Source: Gemmatimonadota bacterium (GTDB lineage Bacteria > Gemmatimonadota > Gemmatimonadetes > Longimicrobiales > Gaopeijiaceae). From it: a DNA stretch of 64,000 nucleotides. The stretch covers positions 1,180,001 to 1,244,000 of the forward strand of contig JAWKQO010000001.1 of NCBI GenBank assembly GCA_041390105.1, written 5' to 3'. Position 1 is the first letter of the stretch; each line of letters opens with the position of its first letter. Of this stretch, positions 16,565 through 28,203 are shown piece by piece. The notes beneath the pieces are model-generated. The model was not told where the DNA came from and did no database searches. It saw nothing but the letters and a program-made list of their open reading frames with translations. The position numbers and the translations under genes were made by a program.

Positions 16565-16578
16565 GATTGAGCTCCGAC

Positions 16579-17418
16579 CTACTTGGTCGATTTACCGCGC
16601 TTGCGGCCACGGACGATGAGCTTCGTCGAGGCCTTCTTGCGGTGACGCGTCTTTTTGCCTTCCGGCTTGCCCCACGGGGATACCGGGGGACGACCACCCG
16701 ACGAGCGGCCCTCGCCGCCACCGAGAGGGTGATCCACCGGGTTCATCACCACACCGCGCACCTTGGGACGGCGTCCCCGCCAGCGGTTGGCTCCGGCCTT
16801 TCCGATGCGCTGCAGGTTGTGGTCGGAGTTGCCGACCTCGCCGATCGTCGCGATGCACTCGCGGCGGACGCGGCGCACCTCGGTGGAGGGCAGCCGCAAC
16901 GTCACGTAGTCCCCTTCCTTGGCGACCACCTGAACGTTCGATCCCGCGGAGCGCGCCATCTGCCCACCCTTGCCCGGCTTCAGCTCCACGTTGTGGACGG
17001 TGGTGCCGAGCGGGATCAGCTCCAGGGGCATCGAATTGCCCACCTTCACGTCCGCTCCCGGTCCCGACTGGATCCGGTCGCCGACGGCCAATCCCTTTGG
17101 ATGGAGGATGTAGCGCTTCTCGCCGTCCTCGTATACCAACAGCGCGATGTTGGCGCTGCGATTCGGATCGTACTCGATCTCCGTCACGCGGGCCTCGACA
17201 CCGACCTTGTCTCGCTTGAAGTCGATGCGACGATAACGGCGCTTGTGGCCACCACCCCGGCGACGCATGGTCACGTGGCCGTGATGATTGCGTCCACCCT
17301 TGCCCGACAGCGTCTCCGTCAAAGACCGCTCCGGCTCCGAACGGGTCAGTTCGGTCCGTTGCATGACGGTGCGCAGGCGCGAGCCCGGCGTGATCGGTTG
17401 GAACTTCTTGAGTGGCAT
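16579..17418 (-). CDS. rplB: 50S ribosomal protein L2
   Basis: 279 residues. 'LTRSEPERSLTETLSGKGGR' near the start, 'PLGTTVHNVELKPGKGGQMA' and 'RSAGSNVQVVAKEGDYVTLR' mid-protein, and 'RGVVMNPVDHPLGGGEGRSS' containing the His implicated in peptidyl-transferase activity. A basic tail ends the protein. L2 is central to subunit joining and the catalytic centre. It follows rplW by 3 bases. Confidence 0.98.
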   Translation of the reverse strand: MPLKKFQPITPGSRLRTVMQRTELTRSEPERSLTETLSGKGGRNHHGHVTMRRRGGGHKRRYRRIDFKRDKVGVEARVTEIEYDPNRSANIALLVYEDGEKRYILHPKGLAVGDRIQSGPGADVKVGNSMPLELIPLGTTVHNVELKPGKGGQMARSAGSNVQVVAKEGDYVTLRLPSTEVRRVRRECIATIGEVGNSDHNLQRIGKAGANRWRGRRPKVRGVVMNPVDHPLGGGEGRSSGGRPPVSPWGKPEGKKTRHRKKASTKLIVRGRKRGKSTK

Positions 17419-17421
17419 GGC

Positions 17422-17733
17422 TCAGCCCACCTCGTAGAGCTCGATGTGGTCGCCCTCGGCCAGCTTGACGACTGCCTTCTTGAAGGACGGCCTTTTCCCC
17501 AGCTGCCAGTTCTTGGCCATGCGACCCAGCAGGGCCCTCTTGGCCTTGCCGCGGTAACGCATGGTACGCACGTCCTCCACCGACACGTCCCAGAGGCTCT
17601 CCACCGCTCGCGCGATGTCGTGCTTGTTGGCTGCTTCGGCGACGATGAACGTGTAGACGTTCTCCGCCTCCGACTGCTCGGTGGACTTCTCGGTCACCAC
17701 CGGACGAACGATCACGTCCCAAGCCTCACGCAT
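17422..17733 (-). CDS. rplW: 50S ribosomal protein L23
   Basis: 103 residues from ATG 17733. 'VIVRPVVTEKSTEQSEAENV', 'YTFIVAEAANKHDIARAVES' and 'RYRGKAKRALLGRMAKNWQL' are uL23 signatures. The start overlaps the rplD stop by 8 bases (ATGCGTGA). It docks trigger factor and SRP at the tunnel exit. Confidence 0.96.
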   Translation of the reverse strand: MREAWDVIVRPVVTEKSTEQSEAENVYTFIVAEAANKHDIARAVESLWDVSVEDVRTMRYRGKAKRALLGRMAKNWQLGKRPSFKKAVVKLAEGDHIELYEVG

Positions 17734-18370
17734 CGTCGCCCTCCTCATCCGAAGCCGCAGCCGCGTCGACCGCCGAGCGTTCGATCACCAGCGTGTGCGC
17801 GCGCAGCAGGTCGTAGACGGATTCCTCTCCGAACACCCGCACTTCCAGCCCGCCGACGTTGCGAGCAGACAGGTACAGGTTGGGCCGCGCTTCGGCGGTG
17901 AGGATCAGCACCGTCCCTTCGACGCCGATCCCATCCAGGTACTTCACCAGGCGGGAGGTCTTGGGCGCGTCGAACAGAAGGTCGTCCACCAGAACCACAC
18001 GCTCGTCCTGAGCCCGGGCATTGAGGGCGGAGCGCCGCGCCAGGGCCCGTACCTTCTTGGGCACCTTCTGGTGCCAGCCGTGGGGCTGGGGCGGAAACGC
18101 CAGACCACCGCCGGTCCAATGGGGTGCCCGCGTCGAGCCCTGTCGCGCCCGACCCGTGCCCTTCTGACGCCAGGGCTTGCGATTCCCTCCGCTGACCGCG
18201 GAACGGTTCTTGGCCGCGGCCGTCCCCTGGCGGGCGTTGGCCTGGAGGGCCTTCACCACCTGGTGCAGCACGGCCTCGTTCACCTGGCCATCGAACAGGA
18301 CGTCAGGGAGGGCGCGCGCCCGTCCCTTCTTCCCGTCCGCCTTGTAGTAGTGCGCCGTGTACATGGTCAC
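17726..18370 (-). CDS. rplD: 50S ribosomal protein L4
   Basis: 214 residues. The extended tunnel loop is visible as 'GGNRKPWRQKGTGRARQGST' followed by 'RAPHWTGGGLAFPPQPHGW'. The C-terminal domain has 'VLILTAEARPNLYLSARNVG' and 'YDLLRAHTLVIERSAVDAAA'. The start is GTG 18370 sharing GTGA with the rplC stop, or ATG 18364. In E. coli L4 represses the S10 operon. Confidence 0.97.
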   Translation of the reverse strand: MTMYTAHYYKADGKKGRARALPDVLFDGQVNEAVLHQVVKALQANARQGTAAAKNRSAVSGGNRKPWRQKGTGRARQGSTRAPHWTGGGLAFPPQPHGWHQKVPKKVRALARRSALNARAQDERVVLVDDLLFDAPKTSRLVKYLDGIGVEGTVLILTAEARPNLYLSARNVGGLEVRVFGEESVYDLLRAHTLVIERSAVDAAAASDEEGDDA

Positions 18371-18984
18371 TTCGTGATCAGCAGGTACGAGTTCTTGGGG
18401 CCGGGGACGCCACCCTTCACGAAGAGCAGGCTCCGGTCCGGGTCCACGCGGACCACTTCGAGATTGCGGATCGTGCGACGCACGTTCCCGGTCTGGCCGG
18501 GCAGCTTCTTTCCCTTGATGACGCGGGACGGGTCGGTGCCCGGCCCGATCGATCCTGGATTGCGCGACTCCGGATGACCGTGCGATCCGGGGCGCCCCGT
18601 AAAGCCGTGACGCTTCACCACGCCCTGGAAGCCCTTCCCCTTCGAGTTCCCAGTGACCTTCACGCGATCGCCGGGAGCGAACATATCCACCGTGACGGTC
18701 GAGCCCGGCTCGAACGTCTCATCCACCGTGGTGCGGAACTCACGAAGAATGGCCGGGGCGGCCTCGAGGCCGGCGCGCGCCGCGTGGCCCGCCTCCGCTT
18801 TCGTGGTCCGTTTGGCCTTCTTCTGAGCAAACCCGAGTTGCACGGCCCGATACCCGTCCGAGTCCATGTCCTTCACCTGTACGACCGGGCAGGGACCGGC
18901 CTCGATGACGGTCACGGAGACGGCAGCGCCTTCGTCGTCGAAGACGCGCGTCATCCCGAGCTTCTTTCCGATGATTCCCGCCAT
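18367..18984 (-). CDS. rplC: 50S ribosomal protein L3
   Basis: 205 residues. 'MAGIIGKKLGMTRVFDDEGA' is the uL3 start. The loop that approaches the peptidyl-transferase centre is seen as 'GNSKGKGFQGVVKRHGFTGR' and 'SRNPGSIGPGTDPSRVIKGK'. It is an early 50S assembly protein. It follows rpsJ by 3 bases. Confidence 0.98.
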   Translation of the reverse strand: MAGIIGKKLGMTRVFDDEGAAVSVTVIEAGPCPVVQVKDMDSDGYRAVQLGFAQKKAKRTTKAEAGHAARAGLEAAPAILREFRTTVDETFEPGSTVTVDMFAPGDRVKVTGNSKGKGFQGVVKRHGFTGRPGSHGHPESRNPGSIGPGTDPSRVIKGKKLPGQTGNVRRTIRNLEVVRVDPDRSLLFVKGGVPGPKNSYLLITK

Positions 18985-18987
18985 GGG

Positions 18988-19296
18988 TCAGTCTACCTTG
19001 ATCTCCACGTCGACACCGGCCGGAAGATCCAGCTTGGTCAGCGCGTCGATGGTCTGGGGCCGGCTCTCGACGATGTCGATGAGACGCTTGTGCGTCCGGA
19101 GCTCGAACTGCTCCCGGCTCTTCTTGTCCACGTGCGGCGACCGGAGAACCGTCCAGCGCTGCCGGCGCGTCGGAAGCGGGATCGGCCCTCGCACCGTGGC
19201 ACCCGTCTTCTGGGCGGTGCGCACGATGTCCGCGGCGGTCTGATCGACCACCCAGTGGTCGAACGCCTTCAGGCGAATGCGGATGCGGTCAGCCAT
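18988..19296 (-). CDS. rpsJ: 30S ribosomal protein S10 / NusE
   Basis: 102 residues. 'MADRIRIRLKAFDHWVVDQT', 'GPIPLPTRRQRWTVLRSPHV' and 'DKKSREQFELRTHKRLIDIV' are uS10 signatures. Besides its 30S role, S10 pairs with NusB and NusG in transcription antitermination and transcription-translation coupling. It lies 46 bases after tuf. Confidence 0.98.
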   Translation of the reverse strand: MADRIRIRLKAFDHWVVDQTAADIVRTAQKTGATVRGPIPLPTRRQRWTVLRSPHVDKKSREQFELRTHKRLIDIVESRPQTIDALTKLDLPAGVDVEIKVD

Positions 19297-19342
19297 TTCA
19301 ATCAGCTCGTTGGTGTGCTTGCGTTACTGCTCTGTCCGGGTG

Positions 19343-20533
<1,191 letters not shown>

Positions 20534-20584
20534 CCCTCTTCCTCGTTGCTTTCAGGTTCCGGGGGTTCCGGGTCGCTGGTTGTG

Positions 20585-22684
<2,100 letters not shown>

Positions 22685-22743
22685 CTATCTGTTGATCGTC
22701 TCGAGCACACGGTGACTGCTGTGGCCCCTTCCTTGAGGGGCGC

Positions 22744-22793
22744 AAAAAGCGCGGAGGTTCTCCCGGCTACTGCGCCGCCGGTGTCCTCCGCGC
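22744..22793 (-). terminator. Nested hairpin plus T5 tract between rpsG and fusA
   Basis: On the transcribed strand GCGCGGAGG (22793-22785) pairs with CCTCCGCGC (22757-22749), enclosing a second stem CCGGC/GCCGG (22781-22777 with 22767-22763). The outer stem is followed at once by TTTTT (22748-22744). This is the form of an intrinsic terminator, yet it lies inside a conserved operon 59 bases before fusA, so partial termination or regulated readthrough is more likely than a true end. Confidence 0.6.
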
Positions 22794-22848
22794 CCGAACA
22801 CGACCCGGGCCGCCAACCGTGAGGTCGGCAGCGAGTCGTGGTTCCGAG

Positions 22849-23319
22849 CTACCAGCGGTAGTGGGCGAACGCCTTGTTTGCGTCGGCCATCCGGTGCGTA
22901 TCGTCCTTCTTCTTGATGGTTGCGCCTTCACCACGACTGGCGGACATCAACTCGGCCGCGAGCCGGTGGGACATCGTCTTCTCGCTGCGGTCCCGCGCGT
23001 ACTGGATCAACCACTTGGTGGCCAGCGCCTGGCGCCGCTCTGGGCGGACCTCGACCGGAACCTGATACGTTGCTCCGCCCACTCGACGGCTCTTCACCTC
23101 GACGGCGGGTTTCGCGTTGTTCAGCGCCTGGTTGAACACCTGGAGACCGGGCTGACCCGAGCGCTCCTCGATGATGTCCAGCGCGTCATAGAAGATGCTC
23201 TCGGCAATCGACTTCTTGCCGTCCAGCATCAGGCTGTTGATGAACCGGGTGACCACTTGGGATCCATGCTTGGGATCCGCTGCCACCGGGCGCTCGATCG
23301 CTCGCTTACGACGACTCAT
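22849..23319 (-). CDS. rpsG: 30S ribosomal protein S7
   Basis: 156 residues. 'DPKHGSQVVTRFINSLMLDG' and 'KKSIAESIFYDALDIIEERS' begin the helical core, with 'RRVGGATYQVPVEVRPERRQ' as the uS7 signature. It nucleates the 30S head. In E. coli S7 represses the str operon. 14 bases separate it from rpsL; a long 164-base spacer with a terminator-like hairpin follows. Confidence 0.98.
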   Translation of the reverse strand: MSRRKRAIERPVAADPKHGSQVVTRFINSLMLDGKKSIAESIFYDALDIIEERSGQPGLQVFNQALNNAKPAVEVKSRRVGGATYQVPVEVRPERRQALATKWLIQYARDRSEKTMSHRLAAELMSASRGEGATIKKKDDTHRMADANKAFAHYRW

Positions 23320-23333
23320 CTCTTACGATCCTG

Positions 23334-23705
23334 CTACTTGGGCCGCTTGGCGCCGTACTTGGACCGGCCTTGCTTCCGGTTCGACACGCCGGAGGCATCG
23401 AGTGTCCCGCGGACGATGTGATACCGGACGCCGGGGAGGTCCTTCACACGGCCACCTCGGATGAGCACGATGGAGTGCTCCTGGAGGTTGTGGCCCTCAC
23501 CGGGGATATAGGCCGTGACCTCATAGCCGTTCGTGAGACGGACGCGAGCCACCTTCCGCAACGCGGAGTTGGGCTTCTTGGGCGTCGTCGTGTACACGCG
23601 CGTGCAGACCCCCCGCTTCTGCGGGTTGCTCTGGAGCGCAGGCGATTTGGTCTTTTTCTTGACCGCCTCGCGTCCCTTGCGAACGAGCTGGTTGATGGTC
23701 GGCAT
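23334..23705 (-). CDS. rpsL: 30S ribosomal protein S12
   Basis: 123 residues from ATG 23705: 'MPTINQLVRKGREAVKKKTK'. 'TTTPKKPNSALRKVARVRLT' keeps the wild-type Lys associated with streptomycin sensitivity, and 'VKDLPGVRYHIVRGTLDASG' keeps the second such site. First gene of the minus-strand operon, preceded by a promoter at 23821-23849 and a hairpin-T7 element in the leader. The frame is open far upstream but only this part matches uS12. Confidence 0.98.
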   Translation of the reverse strand: MPTINQLVRKGREAVKKKTKSPALQSNPQKRGVCTRVYTTTPKKPNSALRKVARVRLTNGYEVTAYIPGEGHNLQEHSIVLIRGGRVKDLPGVRYHIVRGTLDASGVSNRKQGRSKYGAKRPK

Positions 23706-23724
23706 TGGCCTTGGTGACCCTGGT

Positions 23725-23748
23725 AAAAAAACGCGCCAGAAGCGCGCT
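23725..23748 (-). terminator. Candidate leader attenuator upstream of rpsL
   Basis: In the minus-strand leader, CGCGC-TTCTG-GCGCG (23746-23732), extendable by a G-U and an A-U pair, is followed by seven T (23731-23725), 19 bases ahead of the rpsL ATG. This is a compact intrinsic-terminator shape. The overlapping CCAG/CTGG segments (23750-23747 and 23738-23735) offer a competing pairing. Attenuation of the str operon is inferred. Confidence 0.5.
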
Positions 23749-23820
23749 GGACCCCGCTGATCTACGTCTTTTTCTGCCCCCGCGACCCACCCTGAGATCC
23801 GGCGGGAAGGGAGACTGAAT

Positions 23821-23849
23821 AAGGTAGGAGCGGTGTTGAGGGGTGTCAA
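23821..23849 (-). promoter_or_regulatory. Sigma-70-type promoter of the rpsL operon
   Basis: Minus strand: TTGACA (23849-23844), a 17-base spacer, then TACCTT (23826-23821). The -35 box is perfect and the -10 box keeps T1, A2 and T6. It would start transcription near 23814, giving a leader of about 110 nt. The same design appears before tuf (56370-56398) and the tRNA cluster. Confidence 0.6.
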
Positions 23850-23976
23850 CGCCGGGGGAGCGGTAAAAGAGACTGGCGGAGGCCGGTCGAGCCCCTCACA
23901 TTCGCCCCGCCTCCCGGCGCCTCCGGGCGCGCCGGTCGGAAGCACCGCCCTCGGGACCCAGGAGCCCTGTCCGACC

Positions 23977-25899
23977 ATGGACCCCTCCCTTCACCTGCAT
24001 CTGGCGGCAGTGCTCCTCGCCATCTCCGCGGTACAGGCCACGCTGGGCGCTTTGGTGGTGCGAAACCGGTACGAGCCCGGCGCCCCCCCGATGGCCGCCG
24101 CCCTTTTCTCCACGGCGATCTGGCTGACGGGCTCCGCCGCCGAGATCCTGTTCGCCAGTTCTCCCACCCTGTTCCTGCTGGCCCGTGACTACAAGTACAT
24201 CGGGATCCTCGGCGCGGTGCTGGGCTTCTTCTTCTTCGCGCTGCACCTGGTGCGGGGGAAGCCCGCGGGTGGAGCACTCGTCTGGGCGCTCTCCGTGGTT
24301 CCCCTGCTTTCCCTGGGCCTGATATGGACCAACCCGTGGCATGAATGGATGTGGGCCCACCCCCCGACACCCCCGACCACGGGCGTGCGAACTCCCTGGG
24401 GCCCCTGGTGGGTCTGGATTCAGACCCCATACATGTACGGCCTGTTGGCGGCCGGACAGCTGGCACTGCTCCTGGAGCTGTTCCGGGCCCGGCACCTGAC
24501 CCGGCCCCAGGCGGCCGCCCTGCTGGCGGGCAGCGCCGTGCCCTTCGCGGTCAACATCGTCTACAACATTCGTCCTGAGCTCCCCGACCTGCAGCAGACG
24601 CCGCTGGCCTTCGCGGTCACGGCCCTCGTCTACGCGTGGGCGTTCTTCGGCTTCCAGCTCTACCGCGCCAGGCCCCTGGCCATGCGGGGGGCCTTCGAGG
24701 CCGTCGCGGACGCAGTCGTCCTGATCGACGGCCAGAGCCGCGTCGTCGACGCCAACGGCCCCGCGCGCCGCCTCCTCGGCGAAGGCTCCGGTCCTCTCCT
24801 GGGCCAGCTCGCGCGCGCGGTCCTCGACCGGAACGGCCTGGGGCTCGTTCCGGTCGCCCCGGGTACTCGCTCGGCGGTCCGGGGACCCGACGATCGCTAC
24901 CTCGAGAGCGAGACCTCGGAGATCGCGGGCCCGGACGGGTCCTCGCTGGGGCGGGTGCTCGTGCTGCGCGACGTGAGCGAGCGGTACCGGGCCGAGTGGG
25001 GGCTGCACGAGAGCGAGGCCATGATGCGAGCCGTCCTCGAGAGCTCGCCCAACGGCGTCGTCCGACTCCGCCCCATCCGTGCTCCCGAGGGCCGGATCCG
25101 GGACTTTTCCTGCGTGTTCGCCAATCCCTCCGCCAACCGCCAACTGGCTCCGCCCGGAGACACGCTCCTTGGAAGGACCTTGGGGGAGGTGCGGCCTCCT
25201 CATACGGCGGTGCTGCTCGATGTCTTCCGTCGCGTCGCCGACCAGCGGAGCAGCGTCGACACGGTGGTCCAGGCTGGCGGTGAGTCCCCCCTTTGGTTCC
25301 GCGTGACCAGCAGCCCCCTTGGGGGGGACGTCCTGGTCACCTTCGTCGACATCACCCAGGAGAAGCAGCGGGAGATGACCATGGTCTCCCACGCGCGCCA
25401 GGACCCCCTCACCGGCCTTCTCAACCGGCGAGGTCTGGAGGACGACGCCGAGGCGCTGCTGGCTTCCGCCTCCGAGGAGGGCCGCGGACTCGGGCTCCTC
25501 TTCCTGGACCTCGACGGATTCAAGACCATCAACGACACGTGGGGCCACGAGGCCGGTGACCAAGCGCTCAAGACGGTCGCGGCTCGCCTCGTGCGCTGTC
25601 TTCGCGTGGAGGACTTGATCGCCCGCATCGGCGGCGACGAATTCGTAGCGTTGGTCGCCGAGGCGACCCCTCGAGAAGCGCTGGGTCTTGCCGAGCGCAT
25701 TCGCAACGTGGTGGGCGCCCCGATCGCGCACTCGTCGACGCGACTCGAGGTCGTGCCCAGCATTGGAATCGCGCTGTTTCCGATGCACGGAAGCGCGATG
25801 GAGGAGCTTCTGCGGGCCGCGGACGCCGCCATGTACACCTCCAAACGAACCGGCTCGGGCGCCTCCCTGGCCCCGCCCAGGCCAGCGGCCGCCAGCTGA
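23977..25899 (+). CDS. Membrane diguanylate cyclase: 7TM-PAS-PAS-GGDEF
   Basis: 640 residues from ATG 23977. Residues 1-220 form about seven transmembrane helices resembling the 7TM sensor module of histidine kinases and cyclases. Two PAS-like segments follow ('GAFEAVADAVVLIDGQSRVV' near 235; 'MMRAVLESSPNGVVRLRPIR' near 350). The GGDEF domain begins at 'ARQDPLTGLLNRRGLEDDAE', with catalytic GGDEF near 552 and an intact inhibitory site R-V-E-D exactly five residues before it. It makes c-di-GMP from two GTP and should show product inhibition. It is divergent from rpsL and stands at the head of the polysaccharide block, suggesting c-di-GMP control of that locus. Confidence 0.9.
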   Translation: MDPSLHLHLAAVLLAISAVQATLGALVVRNRYEPGAPPMAAALFSTAIWLTGSAAEILFASSPTLFLLARDYKYIGILGAVLGFFFFALHLVRGKPAGGALVWALSVVPLLSLGLIWTNPWHEWMWAHPPTPPTTGVRTPWGPWWVWIQTPYMYGLLAAGQLALLLELFRARHLTRPQAAALLAGSAVPFAVNIVYNIRPELPDLQQTPLAFAVTALVYAWAFFGFQLYRARPLAMRGAFEAVADAVVLIDGQSRVVDANGPARRLLGEGSGPLLGQLARAVLDRNGLGLVPVAPGTRSAVRGPDDRYLESETSEIAGPDGSSLGRVLVLRDVSERYRAEWGLHESEAMMRAVLESSPNGVVRLRPIRAPEGRIRDFSCVFANPSANRQLAPPGDTLLGRTLGEVRPPHTAVLLDVFRRVADQRSSVDTVVQAGGESPLWFRVTSSPLGGDVLVTFVDITQEKQREMTMVSHARQDPLTGLLNRRGLEDDAEALLASASEEGRGLGLLFLDLDGFKTINDTWGHEAGDQALKTVAARLVRCLRVEDLIARIGGDEFVALVAEATPREALGLAERIRNVVGAPIAHSSTRLEVVPSIGIALFPMHGSAMEELLRAADAAMYTSKRTGSGASLAPPRPAAAS

Positions 25900-25900
25900 G

Positions 25901-27025
25901 TCAGGCCACCGGACCCGGGGGATCCAGCGGAGAGCGGCCGCCGGCCACCAGCCAGCGCAGGCTGGCCCAGGCGTATCGGGCCCAGAGGGCCGGCACGGGA
26001 GCCCCCGAGTCGTAGCGGGCTCGCAGCCAGCGGGCGTCGGGGAAGGCCGTCTCCCTCAGTTCCTCCCACGCTCGGCCGGGCGTCGCCGCCATCCGGATGC
26101 GCTGCCCGAGCCCGGACCAGCGCCGCGCCGGCGAGGGCTGCCGGCCGACCCACGACCCGATCCCGACCCATGACCCATCGCCCCGCCCCCCGGCGGTACG
26201 CTGGAGCCGCGGGGGAACTTCCGCCGGAATCGGCGCACCCAGCTCCGCGGAGAGAGCAGCCAGGAGGGCCGCCACCCCAGGGGCACTCCGGCGTGCGCCT
26301 CCCACCCGGACCACCTCGTCCCAGTCCCGAACGCGCGTCGCCAGGCGCGCGGCGTCCGCCACTCCCAGCAGGTGGGCGCCGACCCGCAGGTGCTTGAGGA
26401 CGTGCTCCACCACGACGATCAGATGCGTCTCCGGTGGTGGGACCGGACGATCTCCACCGGCCGCAGTCCACAGGGGGCTGTCTCCGGACCCGAAGCGCAT
26501 GCGCCCGTATTCGGTTCGCCAGTGGAGATCCAAGGTGACCGGCACGGGCGCCCCGGTCCCCTCGAAGGGGAGTGAGTCCGCCCACTCCGGTAACCGATCC
26601 GACCAGGGCCGCCAGGGCTGGAATCCGTACCGCTGCAGGGCGGCGGCCGCGAGGGAGGCCTGCGCCGGACGCACGAGCAGGTCCGCATCGTCCATGGGCC
26701 GGGCCCCGGGGCTCGGGTACACGCGGTCGAGCAACAGCGCCGCTCCCTTGAAGACCAGCGAGGCGACGCCCACTGCGGCGAGGTCCGAACGAGCCCCTGC
26801 GACCGCCTCCAGGAGCACGCCGTTCCGCACCGCGACTGCGCGCGCGGCCCCTTCCAGCGCGGTCCAGCCGGGGTCCGCCTCCCACCAGGCCAACGACTCC
26901 AGGCGGTGAAGACGAAGGATGGGGAGGAGGGTCGGCCGCAGCTCCTCGGGCGCCGGCCCAGCCCTACCCGCCAGGAGGTCGAGGACCCAGGAGCGCGCTT
27001 CCTCGGTCCGGTCGGCCAGGGGCAT
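25901..27025 (-). CDS. Nucleotidyltransferase-fold protein of the PF14907 type
   Basis: About 374 residues. The central motif 'LVFKGAALLLDRVYPSPGAR' followed by 'PMDDADLLV' is the family signature (KG, then D-x-D), and 'VPVTLDLHWRTEYGRM' matches its downstream Asp-His element. The family is a predicted nucleotidyltransferase of unclear substrate often found in polysaccharide or peptide-modification loci. Start ATG 27025 lies 8 bases after the stop of the acyltransferase, so the two form an operon. The gene ends one base from the convergent cyclase gene. Function not established. Confidence 0.72.
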   Translation of the reverse strand: MPLADRTEEARSWVLDLLAGRAGPAPEELRPTLLPILRLHRLESLAWWEADPGWTALEGAARAVAVRNGVLLEAVAGARSDLAAVGVASLVFKGAALLLDRVYPSPGARPMDDADLLVRPAQASLAAAALQRYGFQPWRPWSDRLPEWADSLPFEGTGAPVPVTLDLHWRTEYGRMRFGSGDSPLWTAAGGDRPVPPPETHLIVVVEHVLKHLRVGAHLLGVADAARLATRVRDWDEVVRVGGARRSAPGVAALLAALSAELGAPIPAEVPPRLQRTAGGRGDGSWVGIGSWVGRQPSPARRWSGLGQRIRMAATPGRAWEELRETAFPDARWLRARYDSGAPVPALWARYAWASLRWLVAGGRSPLDPPGPVA

Positions 27026-27033
27026 CTCCGAGT

Positions 27034-28203
27034 TCAGGGCGCGACGGGGGTCCCTGCCGCCCGGGACGCCGCCTGCGGGCGGGGCACGCTGGCCGCGAAG
27101 CGCTTCTTCAAGCGCAGCATCGGGCGCTCCACGATGTGGTAGGACCCCGCGGCCGCGAGCGTGGTCAGCAGCAGCACCAACCCCAGGTACGGCACGCCCC
27201 GCAGCGGCGCCTTGTCGACCACCGCCACCGTCAGGGGATGGTAGAGGTACACGGGGTACGAGATCGCTCCCAGATACCGCATCCAGCCCCAGTTCAGCCA
27301 CTTCGCCACCGGCGAGCGGCAGAAGGCGATGGCCTGAACGATCAGCACGGCCATGAGGACCGGGTCCAGGATGAAGCCCACCACGTCGCGATAGCGACCG
27401 CCGACGACGTGCGCGGCAGCGATGCTGAGGATCAGAAGCAGCGCCGTCACCACCATGCGGGCGGGTGCCGCCGTGAGGAAACGCCACAGGCCCGGCCAGA
27501 GGCCCGCCCGCAGGGTCACCGCCATCAGGCATCCGACCAGGAGGTGATCGGCCCGCATGTCGAACGCCTCGTAGACGTAGCCCTGATCGATACCCACGCC
27601 GAGCACCATCACTTCGCGATACACCCAGAGCGCGACCACCATCCCGGTCAGCACCCTGGCCAGGCGCCGGCGGTCGTGCCGCAACGCGATGAATGCGGCA
27701 GGCCAGAGCAGGTAGAATTGCTCTTCCACGCCCAGGGACCAGGTGTGGCTCAGCAGGGTGTTCGGGTCACCCGTGAGTGCCTGGTAGTAGTTGTTGACGT
27801 AGAGGAACGATGCGATGGCCTGAGGCACGTGGACCGCGTTTCCGGTGGCCCGCAGCAGCACCAACACCACACACCAGTAGACGATGAACGGCGGGAAGAT
27901 CCGCAGACTGCGACGTGCGTAGAACCCCTTGAGTGAGATGGTGCCCGTCGCCTCGTCTTCCCGGAGCAGCAGCCAGGTGATCAGGAATCCACTGAGGACG
28001 AAGAACGCGAGGACGCCCTGCCCTGCCGGGACCAGGGGAATGCCGGCGTGGTAGAACACGACCGTGAAGGCGGCCACCGCACGGATGCCGTCCAGCGCCG
28101 GCATGTGGGCCAAGGCGAGGCCCTCGCGCAGGTTGCTGGGCAGGCCCTGAAGGGGTGCCGCGCCGTCGGATCCGGCGCCACGCACCGGTGTTCCAGCCAT
28201 CAT
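27034..28203 (-). CDS. Acyltransferase 3 family membrane protein (OafA-like)
   Basis: 389 residues from the double ATG at 28203/28200, about ten transmembrane helices. Family motifs: 'MPALDGIRAVAAFTVVFYHA' with the catalytic-type His in TM1, 'GVLAFFVLSGFLITWLLLRE', 'YARRSLRIFPPFIVYW', and 'LLSHTWSLGVEEQFYLLWPA'. Such proteins O-acetylate or O-acylate extracytoplasmic glycans. The C-terminal 'RLKKRFAASVPRP' tail is cytoplasmic. It likely decorates the surface glycan encoded around it. Upstream frame extension to 28656 is rejected because it lacks membrane or family features. Confidence 0.88.
   Translation of the reverse strand: MMAGTPVRGAGSDGAAPLQGLPSNLREGLALAHMPALDGIRAVAAFTVVFYHAGIPLVPAGQGVLAFFVLSGFLITWLLLREDEATGTISLKGFYARRSLRIFPPFIVYWCVVLVLLRATGNAVHVPQAIASFLYVNNYYQALTGDPNTLLSHTWSLGVEEQFYLLWPAAFIALRHDRRRLARVLTGMVVALWVYREVMVLGVGIDQGYVYEAFDMRADHLLVGCLMAVTLRAGLWPGLWRFLTAAPARMVVTALLLILSIAAAHVVGGRYRDVVGFILDPVLMAVLIVQAIAFCRSPVAKWLNWGWMRYLGAISYPVYLYHPLTVAVVDKAPLRGVPYLGLVLLLTTLAAAGSYHIVERPMLRLKKRFAASVPRPQAASRAAGTPVAP

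Noticed and set aside
23896..25788. 630-codon minus-strand frame antisense to the diguanylate cyclase
   Set aside because: The plus strand has clear 7TM, PAS and GGDEF motifs; the antisense product is low-complexity and unlike any protein.
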